From Piper betle (Eukaryota > Streptophyta > Magnoliopsida > Piperales > Piperaceae): 64,000 nt of DNA. The position numbers were made by a program, and so were the translations under genes. Location: NCBI GenBank assembly GCA_033002965.1, contig JAURVB010014787.1, positions 112,508 through 176,507 of the forward strand, read 5' to 3'. The notes beneath the pieces are model-generated. The model worked only from the letters and a program-made list of their open reading frames with translations, ran no database searches and was not told the DNA's origin. This document shows positions 47,652 to 62,615 of this stretch, piece by piece (position 1 is the stretch's first letter; every line of letters starts with the position of its first letter).

Positions 47652-48780
47652 ATTGGTATCAGAGCATCAAGACCCCTGCTTTCTATCACCAACTGTTGCC
47701 GCCAATCTTCTTACCTGACTTGTCTGCCTTTCGGCATTGCAAGTTGATACTTTCTTGCTGTTCAACACCACCACAACATCGCCACCATGGCCTCCTCTTC
47801 TAGCCATGCGGACAAGACTTATGGTTCAGCACCACATAGCCAAAAACAGCTGGACAGAGTCATCCAATCTTAGCAAGCATTAAAAACCACGTCCAGATCA
47901 ATTTCAGAAGCATTGTTATACCTCAGAAAATTGACTTTCAGCTATTACAAAGGTCTTGATATCCTGGAGAACACAATTTATTAGGGGGGATCATTTCTTT
48001 CAAACAATGTTCAAACCACCACTATAGATAATCCAATTGTATATACTTCGACTACGTATCTTTAGGATGAAGTTGTTGGAACTTGAGTGTTAGAAAATTA
48101 TTCTCATCCTATTTCTCCTGAAGTTGATACACTTAGAATTGATGAATACCACAATTGACGGGCCACAAGAGGGAATCGCTAAATTGGTTGTTACAAAAGA
48201 GGTTGAAGAATCTTCATCCCCATTGTTTGAAGATATCAGAGTTCCCTCTAAACCCAACTTGTTGATTGAAGAGTCATATGAGGATCCATATTATTGAGAT
48301 GTTATTCATGATCACTTGAAGCTTCTGATTCAAAATTGATTAGTTAAGTTTGCGTTCAATATTATTGAAATGATTGGAAAACACTTTATCTCTCAAATGC
48401 GAGTTTATCTCTCAATATTATTGGAGTGATTGGATGAATATTAGAGTGTTGGATGCTTGATCCATTATCATACATGATTCTCAAAACCACAACAAAAGTG
48501 ATGACCGGGTGGCAATCTAAGTGTGCTCAAATTTTGAGAAAGGAACAAATCATAAATAACTTTATCAAGGCTCAAATATTAGGTGTAGAGCGGAACTTGA
48601 GTATAGGATCCAATCCACAATTAATCAATCAAACATGATTTATTGGTTCCTATAGTGCAAGTGAATTACTGCATATCATGATTTTTGTTAAGGCTTCTTA
48701 AATGACCACATTCCATGATGTTGAAATCCTTAAAATATATAGCTATCCATTGAAGCCAACTTTATTTCCTCCTTCCAAGA
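47652..48780 (+). mobile_element. degenerate retroelement internal region (gag remnant)
   Basis: It begins with the PBS and, at 47787, an ATG frame reading MASSSSHADKTYGSAPHSQK that soon meets a stop, as expected for a decayed gag. Further downstream only broken fragments are visible, and there is no protease, reverse transcriptase or integrase. It is therefore a truncated or internally deleted element. Confidence 0.6.
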
Positions 48781-50869
48781 CATGTACTAGTAATATGGCC
48801 CAAAGAAAGATGAACAGCTCGATCTAACCACAAAGGTAATTTTTGATGAGACCTGTAGATGCAAAAAAAGGTGTGCAGTTTGAAAAGATAATCCCTCATA
48901 CCAATCCATGGGGGGGGGATGCTTTAAAAAAAGTGCAAAAGAAAGAAGCAGAAAAAGAAGTAAGAAGGAGAGGAGCACCGGAGCACCTTCGATAGCCACC
49001 CTCCCTGGAAAAAGCCCTAGAAAGGCTCCCTGCCAAAGTTGTGAAGCACCATCAAGCGGCCTTCTTTCCACCCTCCGTCCGGTCAATCCGAGCCATCACC
49101 GGTCACACCACAACCTTCACTGAGTTCTTCTCACAACCGGGAATAAAACCCATCTGAGAGCTACCACCGGAGAAGAACTCAACCACCAAAAAACACCCTA
49201 TAAAACTCCTGCCGGAACAATGAAGCAAAAAAGTGCAAAAAGTGACCAACTTTGGGCCCTCCGTCTAGCCAAACCAGGTCATCTCTAGCCAGTTCCAGTT
49301 GGCTCCCTTCAACATCAAGAACAAAGGCAAATCGAGATCCACCAAAGAGGAAACCATTGTTGCCAAAAAAGTCACCCAAAAGATGTTTGTCAGAGTAGGC
49401 CAAGATGCCGCCTCCAACCGATTACCTTGTCGTCAGCTACAAAACCAAGTCAAGTCTCACCACCGAAGAACGGCAATAGAAGCCGGCCAAAAACAATAGT
49501 TCCACCTGAGATTGCCCATGCCACCGCCGCCCACTGGCATCGACTCCGACCGTAGGACCACCGCCAATCCCCTCATCAATTGGAGATCTAGCACTTTAGA
49601 AGATTGCTGCTAACCTCAACCACCGGAAAAGTCGTTGCTGGAGCCACCAAATTGGTGTTGCACCACTGCCATAGTCAGGTATGTTAGGCCTATTTGCTAT
49701 TGATCATGTTCACAAGTTCGTTCATGTCCACGACCTGAGAAGTTACCTGGCGAACGGATCACCTAAGACCCAGACCCGCGACTGTGACCCGGATTTGAAC
49801 TGGAATAGTGTGCGCCACTTGCAGTCAAATGCACCTAGATATATTTAGAAGCTTGGGCACACCACCCGGTTTGATTTAGTATTTTCTTGGTTTAAACTCT
49901 CTATTTAGTCTATTATCACTTTTAGGAAATAATTTGAAGGCCTTACAGGCCTTAAATCGAGAGCGAAACTTACTATCCTAACGTTTTTGGATGTTCCGAA
50001 TACTACTTTAAAGAGTTGAAGCAAGAAGAGGACGAATGAGGGCATTGGAGTCAAAAATATAAAAGACAGATTAACTCCAAAGGCAGCAATGTTCACTATT
50101 TTATGTAAAGTGTAAAATTAAAGAAAAAATGGTGAATTCGTGGTTATCAAACTACCATGGACTGACTTAGGGATTCGATTTAAACCTTAAGGAACCACAT
50201 AAAAAATCTTGGGTGTTATTCCTCCATTCGGCATTTTATTTTTCACTCGCATGAGTTCTTTGTGCGGCAACGGCGCCTTTGGTCCTACTATACCCACTCA
50301 TCCAACCCGAAGTAAAGGCTTATTCACGGGGGCGGCAATCCCGTGCCTGAACAATAAGTTCCGATTAAAGTTGACCTAATCCGATGTCAATCCGGTTTAT
50401 AAATCAGTAATTAAATCAAATAAATAAATACATCATATGTATAGGTACCAAACCTATTTTTTATATTCATGTGTTTATCTAATTGTTATAAAGTTACCTG
50501 GACCTGGAGTGTTTATGGTTCAAATTGTCCACCGACTATTTTCTTGTTAAAATTACATTCGGATATTCAAATTAGATATGCTTAGTTAAATTTAGTAAAT
50601 TAATCATCTCAGAATCCACTGCAGCGCATTTCCACCAAAGTTTTTCATGCAAACACTATCTTATTGAGAATCCAATGCCAGTTATGATTGGTAAAAAAAC
50701 GTAGTACCAGTTGTCATCATGGGCGCATCAATTGAAACACAAACCTAACGTTGGAACACAGACCGAACACGAGATCTTTAAGAAAACCTTACAAGGGATG
50801 CAAACTTCGCATTACCCAATCTTCCCATAGCCCTCTCAAAAGCTAGAAAAAGCAGGTAATGCCTTGGCT
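48781..50869. other. transposon-like sequence without a recognisable gene
   Basis: At 48900-49800 the composition shifts to C- and A-rich, with repeated CCACCG/CACCGG words typical of untranslated parts of plant retroelements. The remainder is AT-rich and unassigned. No THO1 exon is found here on the minus strand. The short stretch just left of 50870 is probably the 3' UTR of the response-regulator gene. Confidence 0.4.
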
Positions 50870-51719
50870 TTAGCGGACGCTTCCTATGCCCTTCACACAT
50901 GACATGCAAGCATGCAGTCGGGAAACATCCGATGGTCGCAGTGGCTTCAACAAGAATTCCACCGCTCCTTCCTCTAAGCACCTGTTACAACAATTTTAAT
51001 GTTATAGTTATCCTACTGTCAAATTGTAATTCTAGTACATAGATTTTTGTTAATAGCCTTTTAAATTTGTACCTGCGGATTCGAGTGGGGACATTTTCAG
51101 AAGACATAACCACAACAGGAATTTCCTTGAGTGTTGATGATTCCTGTTACGTTGAAGAAATGGTAGTAACTTTATACATATTTTCGACAAGCACAAGAAG
51201 AGAACGTACGAGATATAAGTTCAAACCATACCTTAACTTTCTTGAGAAGATCGAACCCTGTCATCTCCGGCATACAATAATCCGTGATAATCATGTTCAC
51301 CTTAGGCTTCTGCATACAAAGCAGAATTGTTTTAAGTTTTTTGCATTTAATGGTACTAGCTAGCTAGATCATCAACGGGAAACATGATTTTTTCAATGGT
51401 ACTTGAAAATGCTAGGGAAAAGAAGCATTCAGATACCTTGTTGGAGGTTTCTATTCCCAAACCCAGCATCTCCAGAGCTACCTTGCCACTGTCCACCGTC
51501 GTCACTAAATAAGCAGAACATCATATTTATATCAGAGAGTACATTGTTTCTTTATCGGACATTGCAAAACGCATGTAAGTGCGTACCTCTATAAGAAGAG
51601 CTGTTGAGCAGCCTCGTTATCAGCTTCCTATCAAGCAAGCTGTCATCCACCGCCAAAACATGAAGCTGGGAATCACCATACTGTTCGTGTCCATCTTCTC
51701 CTGCGACCGAGCTCGACAT
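50870..51719 (-). CDS. type-A response regulator
   Basis: Five exons: 51719-51587, 51504-51437, 51309-51232, 51143-51073, 50981-50870, giving 153 residues. The receiver domain fills the protein: acidic pair in [14 protein letters not shown], phospho-acceptor Asp in [14 protein letters not shown], conserved Ser/Thr in [15 protein letters not shown], and Lys in [12 protein letters not shown]. There is no DNA-binding GARP domain and only a short tail, so it is a type-A regulator. The length is like the Arabidopsis ARR16/ARR17 pair. Type-A regulators accept phosphate from AHP proteins and damp cytokinin signalling; their genes are usually themselves cytokinin-induced. All splice phases agree and no lesion is seen. 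Assignment to ARR17 rather than a sister gene is not certain. Confidence 0.92.
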
Positions 51720-54700
51720 CTACAATCCACGTACAACCACGTTTCAAGAGTAAGAGAGATGGAGATAGAAGAAACATCAGCAAAGGCAATGCTATTCACA
51801 TATGCGCATCCATTTAAAAACACAAGAACCAAAAAGAGAACTAGTGGGGGAAGATATGGAATCAGCGGCCGATACCCAGAATCACTAGGCTATAGATATC
51901 TTCGTCGGTGGGAGGATCTCCGCCTCCCAAGCCGCTGTATAAGAACAGGTTGAAGTAATGTAACGTGAATATATGATATCTGCCCGCCATCACCCAACAT
52001 ATCTAATTGCTAGACAACGACTCAAAGAGGACATATGAATACAAACGTACGGATTGTGTGTGGAAGGGAGAGAAGAGGAGATTGATTTTGGTCAGAGAAG
52101 TAGATCTTCTGAGATTCCTATGATCAAAGCTTTGGAGTATGGTTGAAAGAGGAATGGTGTCAATTTTTTTACTTGGTTTGGTCTCTATCGTATCTCTCTT
52201 CTCACTTGCTCACCAGACTCTTTCTGCGATTAGATTACCAAACAATGATATGTGGGGATCACTTGGGATATGTAGGGGCAACTCGTTCTTGATTTGATTT
52301 CGTAATCTGCTACATGGGCTCCTTCCATCAAACATGCGGAGACTGTAACTCTGTTGCCGCTAATATTCAAATCAGAAAGAGGGATGCAAGTGGCCGGGCT
52401 CACCTAAGATCAAGAGGGTAGAGTGGTTTGGAGATGCTGCGAAGATCTCTGATTATAGAAAAGTCTGACTGCACATGCTGGGTGATTGAACGCCATCTAA
52501 AGAACGATATTGTGTAGGTTCATATTCTTTCGCCATGATTTTTGGTGAACTAATGCTCAGAAGGAAATGGAGTCATGCGCAGGCCCAGTTTTGTGATCTG
52601 GACGTTGATAAACAATTGAAAGCAGTGGGTTGCGTATCTCGTACAAATGTTACCAATTGTTGCTGACTGTTCAAGCTTGTACTTGGCATATTACATGTTT
52701 GCTCGTAACTCCTTGCTCATGCTGGTTTCTTTACCATGGACAAAATGCAGAATTTTCTACCTCAACCGGCAAGTAATACCAGATTGTTGCTATTTGTATA
52801 TATCAACTTTTTGATATATGATAAGGCGCTCAATTTTATTGTACATTTAAATTTGTGTTTTTATGTTGTTTAAATTGACTATAAGGGTTGTTTGTTAGAG
52901 AATGGACCCTGTGCACATCCGGTTCTTGTAAAACATAAGTGCGACCACCCAACAAGTCATCAATCGAGCCCAATTTAGTTGTAGCGTGGCGTGGTATGAT
53001 TAACTCAAATCCCACATGGAAACTGAGTTTTGCATTTATCAAGTAGTTATATAAATGAGCAGGGTTTGCTGGTTAAAAGTTACAACATGGCATAAGTAAA
53101 GAGCGAAATATTCTTTCTCCAATTAAGCAGAAAAATTTAGAACAAAAAATTAGGAATTTTTTTCTTGAATATGGAGAAAGACGGTAGGAAATTTGTGTTT
53201 TGAATTATTTTTCCCAAGCAAGTATTGTATACTAAGCAAACATAAATATAAAAGAAACTAGATGATTATATTTACTATTGTCTCCAAATAGCTTTAGATG
53301 ATTTGTTTGTTTTTACCCGGAGGACTACCCTTATTTCGTATACAAAATACATTAATAGAACTATGAAACAATACTATCGATGTAGTTCATCACTCAATTT
53401 TTTTATATTTTGTATTAATTTTTTCATGTAAACCAAACAAACCCTAAAGTAAATAACACAATTTATAAAAGGCTAATTTGTTCATGGTTAGATGTTCGAT
53501 CAAGTATTTTCTCTCAATTTTTCTTTTTTTGAGAGTGCAAAACTTTATTAAGTTTTTGAAATCCGGCCACTATTTATTTTGATTGTATCTCATTGGATGC
53601 CATAAATTTGATGAAAGTTTGTATATGATCAATTTCTTACTATTTTTATTTTGTTAATTTTTTTGTGGAAATCAGGATGATTATATCGATACCAGGGAAA
53701 AATTGCTCAAACCATAAACTTTAAAGTTTTAAATAATACGTCTAAGTTCCATATAAGGTTTTTTAGAGAGTTTTAATAAAGAAATAATGACTATGATGGC
53801 AAATAAAGAAACGAGGCCGCCTCATATCCGCTCGAGTTTTTTTACGTCATTGTCACTTCTGGAAGCCCCGGATGAACCAACAATGAAGCCTGAAGGCATC
53901 ATATTGATGAAAAAAATCAAGTGGTTTATTCTTGATTGTAAATTTATTTTCATATACTATTAATATTTTTACATAAGTGTTCATAATCAAGGAAATTATA
54001 ATTCATTAAATATCCCTAATAATAGTTCAAAAATTTTAGTAAGAAATTAGTGCTATTACTTACCCGTATTAGCTGTAAAATTTTACAGCTACATTGAACT
54101 TTGAACATAGAACACACGCACACACAAACTCTTGTTATCCATGGACGTAGTTGTGTTCAACATTAATGTAATGGGGATTGATGTGTATGGTTTTTTTCCC
54201 CAAGCAAGATGTGCATAGTTTGCTTAAGAAAACTGCTTGATGTGAAACCAATGTATTAATTATGTTTTAAAAAAACAAACGTATTCAAAGTCAACCGTTC
54301 ATCTTTGGCGATCAACTCGATTCAGGCCAACTGTTTTGTTAATTGTTTCATAAACTAGCGAAAGCTACTCCCGCTATGCACCGGGTGCATTTTAAACTCA
54401 TTAATAATATATATTAATAACATATAAGATTAAATTTAAAATATTATTAATTATTATTTTTAAATAAAAATAATGAATATTTATTTAACAACAAAAAAGA
54501 TCTAGTTTTAGAATACAATGCTTATATACAAATATTAAAATAATTTTAATTGTATATTAAAAAGAAATAATAACCTTAATTAAGTAAGTATTAATATGTA
54601 AAATTTTTAATAATTATATCAAATTTATCAATTTTTTAGAATATAATTTGCATAGAATTATACTTATAATTTTTCCTAATAATAATTATACTTATAATTT

Positions 54701-55550
54701 TTTAGAACATAATTTGTGTAGAATTTACTTATAATTTCTTCTAATAATAATTATTAATGTTTGTGCATTATCAGGTGGAAGATGATGAAGATTAAAACGA
54801 AAATAAATAATTATTAAGAATAAAAATATTAAATTATGTATTAATAGGTAATGAAGTTATCGTGGGTCAAAACAAACCACTGTGCAAAAAAAGGGAGAGA
54901 AAATAAATCAAAATAAAAAGAAAATCATCACAATGTTGCAAGGGGGCTTGAAATATCAATGGAGCGAGTCGGTTAAGGACAATTTTTGTAAGAGGTTAAG
55001 AGTTTGATTCTTGCAGAGTTTGAAAAATAAAAAATTCTAAAGAGGCTGAAAAAAACTATTTTTTGGGAAGATACAAATGCAACAAGACAAACTTTTGCAG
55101 GCGATAATCGTTTGAAGTCTTCAGAGTGTTAACAAAAAACAAAAAAACTTCAGCCCAAGTCCTCCATTCCAGCAGCCTTTCAGGTTCATGAATGGCGATG
55201 AGGAATGGATGTGGATGCCTTGAATCAAGTAGGGTGAGAAAAATAGATGCAGCCTCAACAATGTTTATTTATTTAAGAAGGTTCAATCTGTTATCCGATT
55301 TGACGTCACAAATGCCACGTTAGTCTCTACTTTGCCAGCTCAAGAGACAGAGTTCCGACGGTCTATGGCGTTTGTGCTACTTGAATGGGAAAAATCTGTC
55401 AATCTTATTTGGAATTATCCAATTTAAATTGTATCGAAGGTTTTTTATTTAAAAAATTAACTAAATCGGTCTTTATACGAATCGGTCAATGAATCGTCCG
55501 ATTCGAGTCAATTTTGCCTAATTCGAACTAATTTTTAAATCGGCCGATTT
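51720..55550. other. intergenic, no gene seen
   Basis: The left 500 bp are the upstream region of the response regulator. At 52830-53070 there is a short LTR-like stretch with TCCCACATGGAAACTGAG and a TATATAAATGAG box. From 53.1 to 55.4 kb the sequence is AT-rich, with poly-A/T-rich tracts and no recognisable exon. Confidence 0.45.
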
Positions 55551-55554
55551 CGAA

Positions 55555-56120
55555 TGGCAACAATAGACAGGACAGGGGGAGGATGGGGCGGCCAGGGCAA
55601 GTAGTGAGTGGCGAGGCAGTGACTGGGCGATAGGGGGGCTGGATGGGGGTGAAGGGGGAGAGGATCTGGATGGGCGTAAGGGGGTGTTGGTGGACGACCG
55701 AGACATGTGCGGTGGATGACCCCGCTGGCGCGGAAGGGGGTGGCAATGCGGGGTGGGGCGGGGCGGGGCGGGGCGGGGGGCATAGGGGAGCTAGGGGCGC
55801 AAGGGACAGGGCAGGGGGAGGCGGGGCAGGGTGGCGGCAGCGGGGAGGGATAGGGCAGGGTTGGTAGGGCGTAACGACGGCGACGACAACGAGGGAAGGA
55901 GGGTGGCAGGCGTGGGAGAGAACATGGAAAAGAAATAAAAAAATAGTCGTGATATTCTCATAATTAAAACTTGACTTGAATCTGACTAAAGTAAAAAATA
56001 ATAATTAATTTTAAATAATTAAAAAAATCCAAAAAATATAAAAAATACCATAAAAGATAATACATATCATAATATCAAAATGACATATTATATAACTAAT
56101 AACCCGTCAATTTTAACTAA
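55555..56120 (-). mobile_element. terminal fragment of the 2.7-kb LTR-like repeat, copy C
   Basis: 55935-56110 (ATAATTAAAACTTGACTTGA followed by AAAAAATAATAATTAATTTT and ATAACTAATAACCC) aligns in order with 22970-23145 of copy B. The preceding GC-rich tract 55555-55920 corresponds to the GC-rich section of the element. The promoter-bearing half is missing. Confidence 0.6.
55750..55780 (+). repeat. (GGGGC)n G-rich tract
   Basis: Five-base GGGGC repeats ending in a G6 run lie within the GC-rich part of LTR fragment C. The run of G tracts on one strand could form a G-quadruplex. Confidence 0.85.
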
Positions 56121-56713
56121 GTTGAAATTTTTGTATATAATCGATTTAGACTGATTCAACTAAACTGATTCCTAACTAATTAGACCGATTCGATCTGATT
56201 TAGTGACTCCTACGAAAACCGATTCCGATTCCGATTTCAATTTTTGCAACTATGTCCGATACAACATCCGGCCTCGTGATAGGAAAAAGGTAAAAGGTTT
56301 ATAGAAAACAAGATCTTGGACTTTACACTAATCACAACTCAAATTCATGGATTGTTCCAAACAGGCTAGTTTTTCACAAAAATAAATTTGTTCAGTTAGC
56401 ATCACCAATTCTCTTTCAATCAGAGCCGCTGGCAAGTAGAATACCCAGTAAAAGCAGTACAACTTGAGATAATTCTCTGGCATCTCCCTTAAAACAAAGA
56501 GAACCTGTCCACCCTTTCTGAATTCCTGCCAACGGACGAGCTGGTTTAGCGTTCAATGAGCAACACTGCAAAAATCCCAACCAAGAAGAATGACCATTAA
56601 CAATCAACCAATGACATGGTCGCCAGAGCATATTTTTCTGTACCAACAAGATGCAATTGCTCGATATGGCGATGGAACCATTCACATTTGTGATCAGATT
56701 CCCCTGCTTATCT
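56121..56713. other. 3' flank of the kinase gene
   Basis: A stretch rich in GATTCCGATTCCGATTT words (56120-56260) looks like the end of a small transposon. The remainder is probably 3' UTR of the minus-strand kinase. No further gene is seen. Confidence 0.4.
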
Positions 56714-58424
<1,711 letters not shown>

Positions 58425-59929
58425 GAGAACCGGAGCTCACCGCAACGATCACCTTACTCCTCGATGATCCTCCTGCATGTCCAAACGCCAAGCTTTTTCA
58501 TGAACTAGACAAAAAAAGGGATCAAAACAGTAAAACCCAATTGCCCAATTCAACGATGTTTTTGATCATCTCGATGAAAATCATGTTTCATATTTCGATC
58601 CCTGAATTCAATCATGTCATCAAACAAAACAGCACAACAGAATAGAAACCTGAATACGGTTCCACCAAGAAGTCAACTCAAGCACATGGCCTCTAACAGC
58701 CATTTAAAAAAACACAGAATTCCATAAACTTGTTGGTCGAGAATTAATTTATTAACTAAACAGATATATACTAATATTATGATTAAGACTTACACTAACT
58801 AACCTGTATGTACCAGGGAGGCTAAACGCCGATCAACAAACACCCCAATTCTAGTCGGCAAGCCCCGGCTCACATTTCTGCATATAGAGCCGTTCAAAGT
58901 TGGCCGTGTCTCGGATTTCAACGGAGGTGAAGAAGCCGGCGAAGGAGGAAGAGTTTGATACGCACGTCGGACAAAGGCGTTCGTGACTGTTTGTGGTCCT
59001 GGACAGACGCGGCCTCAAGTCAGCAAATTGAAGCAGGTCACCAATGATTTATGGGTTGGTTGGAAGTTAGAACTTAGAACTCAGCACTGGTGATTTTTTT
59101 ACAAAAAAATTTAGAACAGGTAAATTATTATGAACAAGAAGTGAATATGTTTAGTGGGGGAATGGTATTGGATCATCGGAGAATCAACCAGTCAAAAGTC
59201 AAGATACGTGTGTACGGGATCAATGCTTGGTCGCTTCATTCCATGGGCCAGCGCAAAACGCCGGGCGACGGATCAGGTTTGGTCAACACTCAGCCGATAT
59301 TAATTATATCGCATATTTACACAAAAATATATAAATTTTAAATTTTAATGATAATTATTGTCATTTTTTTAGAATAAAATATATTGTCTCTTTGAAAATA
59401 TTTATAAGCTTACCTAATTTTGTAAAGGGAAATTAAAATTAATAATAATAGGCTGCGTGTAGTTATTTAACTGATTCCTTTGAAACTCGAAGCAGGAATA
59501 AAATGAGTATACAAAATTTATATTAAGTAAAAAAGAACGATCCTAATATGGTGTGGGCTTAAGCGCAATAATTTGAGGTTAAGTATCTAATTTACCCGGT
59601 CCCATCGTCAACATATACAATCCTTCTTTCCTCCTTCTCGAATATCCTTTTACCGACTAATGGCAATAGTAATGGTGGAAGTGTTAAGAAAAATAATTGG
59701 TGTAAAATCAACGATTCGAGTCACGGTTTTATATTCAGAACCGATCGGTTCGAAAATTATTTTTGAGTCGAGTCAGTTTCAAAACACGTGTATTGAGTCG
59801 ACGCCAATCGCGTGTATGAGCTATGAGGGTCATGCGTATCCAAGTATATGATAATAACGTCATGAACATAGCAGAACAGAATGAGTTATCAGAATATATA
59901 AGAGTATGCCAGTTAGTTTTTTTATAGTA
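58425..59929. other. intergenic upstream of the kinase gene
   Basis: The first few hundred bases are the presumed promoter and 5' UTR. I looked for upstream exons encoding a signal peptide or DUF26 domain on the minus strand up to 59.9 kb and saw none. Confidence 0.5.
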
Positions 59930-62615
59930 TAGTGGATCGTAGAATTAGTTTTAGGTCGTTTACCGCGTTAGGACGCGTTACGGGCAATTTGGGTGGGTTG
60001 ATAGTTCTAGAGCATATCATTATGATGTTTTGGTGTTTGTTTGATTTTATAGGATTTTTTCCGATTTTTTTACGATTTAATACGATTTAGTTATTATTCT
60101 TGACTCGAGCCGGACACGAGTCAAGTATTATTTACGATATTGCCACCCGGTTATTTTTTTTCTCACCCCGACACTTTTCTTCTTCCTCGCCCAAACCTGC
60201 TGTGCCACCATCCGCTAGCCGTCGTGATGCACGACCGGCGCACAGTCGCGCCATGCTCGTCGTGCATCGCTTACCGGCTCGGCCACGATCTAGCCTCGCG
60301 ACGCGGAACCGCACCTTGCATCAGCTCAGTCATCGACTCCGCCGGCGACCATCGCCGCCATGATCGGGTGGTCACCTCGACACCCTTGACCACCCAGTGA
60401 CCTTTCCTGACTAGAACGGAGGTCGTCGCCGCCCAGGCCAGCCGGATCGAGTCACCCATTGCCGCCACCTTCTATTTTAGCCATTTTTCGGCGAGCCGCC
60501 ACCTCCGCCGACCATGTCGATGCCGTAGACATGTCGGGCTTACCAAGCCGGTTCTAATGGTACCCAATACCACTGCTTTCCAACCAGTAGACGCCACTGG
60601 CGACTGCCGCCGGAAAACCGTCGGAAGCTGCCGAAAAACCACTGAAACCTGCCAGAAAATCACCAGAACTTGCCGGAAAACCGGATTCGTAGGAATTCAT
60701 CAGATCTTCGGCGGAGCTCACCCAGTCGAACCCGATTGAATTTTGGATGTCGAAGAGCGCCGAATTTGAGCTCTGAGACACGCGACGGAACCCTAGCCGT
60801 CGCCGATTGCCGACAACGTGAGGTATAATTACCTCCGATTTAATTATTTAAAATTGATGATAATTGTTAGCATAGCATGTTAGAATTGAGTAGTTGTCAT
60901 GATGAATGCCAGACTATGAATGAAGTAAAGATGTGCATGATGTGATTAACAAGGAATGAAGGTTAAGTGATCTAATGAAGTAAAGTAAATTTGAGCATGA
61001 TAATCGAGTACAACGTAACTTAAGAAATATAATAAAATTGGTGTTAATAGGATAAGTTGGAATTACTTTCACATTTATAATTGTTGATTGTTATGGTTGA
61101 TGTTGTATTGTGAGTGTGTTTGATCATGACGAGTTTGATTCATCATTTAGTTAGTGGGCATTAGTATTTAGTTTTGATGTGTAGGTACGAAGTAGGAGCT
61201 CGCCGCCTAGGCGCGATGACACGCTTGGAGCTTCTACCAAGTCCGTTTAGGACTCGTCTCTATTTTACGTTCTCTTCTATTGTATGTTTATTTTATTATT
61301 TGCAGGATGGGTTAAGTGGCATTTTATCGGATCCCACTTAACTCGGGCCATTTAACCGAACAGTTTTCCGGATTAATAACCCCTCGAGGATGATTTCGAA
61401 AACAAGATCCACCACAAGTTGCCTTCGGGCCTATTATATAAATCCCTTCCCAGGCCTATATATATAATTTTATCAAGTTTTCAGTGAGACGAGAGATGGA
61501 GAAACCGACTGCACGTACCATGAGCGGATGCTGTGATAGTCAAAGCGGGCTCTAGATTAGTGCAGCAGACTGTTCCATTCCTGAGGGATCCTGACAACTC
61601 TGCGTTTGAGTTCCTCACACTCGGAGAATGTGGAGGTTTACGGGTACTGTTTAGTATAGCGCATGTCCGGACTTATGGTTTAAAGGGTACTAAAGGCGAC
61701 TGCCTGAGAGTACTCGGCCTTCGTGCTCAAGGCCAGGAGAAATATGGAGGTAAGGAGAGGGCTTAGGATTTGAGACCAGAAAATGAAGTAAGAAAATGCC
61801 GAGAGAGGCATCAGCAGCAACAAATCAGTCAGTTCGGGATGCTACCGGGTCTGCAGCCAAGTGGCTCCTCAGTAGGTGCCCTTCAGAGTGTTCACGAGGA
61901 GTATATGATGTTTTCTTTCATATGAGAGTTTGCTCTCATAGCCAGCTTGTTATAGTTATTTTTTTTCTGGACCAGTAACACTTGTTACTGACGTGTTTTT
62001 ATACTATATGTAGGTAATAATCACGAGTTGGATGTGCCAGCCTGGACGGAGGAGCACTGATGTCGTTTGCATACATGTCAGTCGATAGACTGGTTAATAT
62101 TTTGTTATGATGTTATTATATTGATGTGATGTGATTAAATGCTGAAATATGAAGATATGATGAGATGAAACACTAAGACATGATGACAGGAAAAGGAAAT
62201 GTGAATAGATTGCGCAGCAGAAGTGTGGTGGGTTGAAACCCATAGTTCCAGAATGAGTATAAAGCATATTAGATTATGTATGATTGAAATTGTTGATATA
62301 TGCATATATATTTGTATATATTATTTTGACAGGGTGGACCCTAATTGCACTTTTAGGGGAGACTCTGTCCGTTGTATTTCAGAATTTTTATGCGATTTTT
62401 ATCGTAATTGTATTGGTGTGTAAATTAGTTTGAATGTCATCCATGTAGTATCATGTTAGGATTCTTTGCATTTATCCATGCATGACGGGTTGTATCTTCA
62501 TCTTAAGATGCTGAGATTAGATCCTCACGAGTTAGAGTTCGGGTTAGCCGACCTAACCGAGGCCTGTAACATACCAGTTTGGTTCACAAGCGTAAACCGA
62601 ATTTGGGGTATTACA
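59930..62615 (+). mobile_element. LTR-like repeat of about 2.7 kb, copy A (solo LTR)
   Basis: The best-preserved copy of the family, inverted relative to copy B at 20.5-23.2 kb. It has an AT-rich left part, a GC-rich section (60.15-60.8 kb), a core promoter near 61433 (TATATAAATCCCTTCCCAG), and ends GGGGTATTACA at 62615. The next bases, ATTGGTA, match the start of the plant initiator-Met PBS before diverging. No gag or pol follows, so it is a solo LTR or a decayed element. Open frames such as 61533-61766 align between copies A and B because the DNA is homologous; they are not supported as genes. Confidence 0.65.
60605..60690 (+). repeat. 21-bp minisatellite inside LTR copy A
   Basis: About four imperfect units share the core TGCCGGAAAACC (variants TGCCGAAAAACC and TGCCAGAAAATC), spaced 21 bp apart. 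Confidence 0.75.

Noticed and set aside
49784..49800. T-arm-like word CCGGATTTGAACTGG
   Set aside because: No acceptor, D or anticodon arm is present around it; chance similarity.
52830..53070. Possible short LTR with TCCCACATGG and a TATA box
   Set aside because: No PBS, polypurine tract or partner repeat nearby, so it is not listed as an element of its own.
54950..55030. Possible SINE head (GAGCGAGTCGGTTAAGG with GAGTTTGATTC)
   Set aside because: The A- and B-box-like words are weak and I found no tail, target duplication or second copy.
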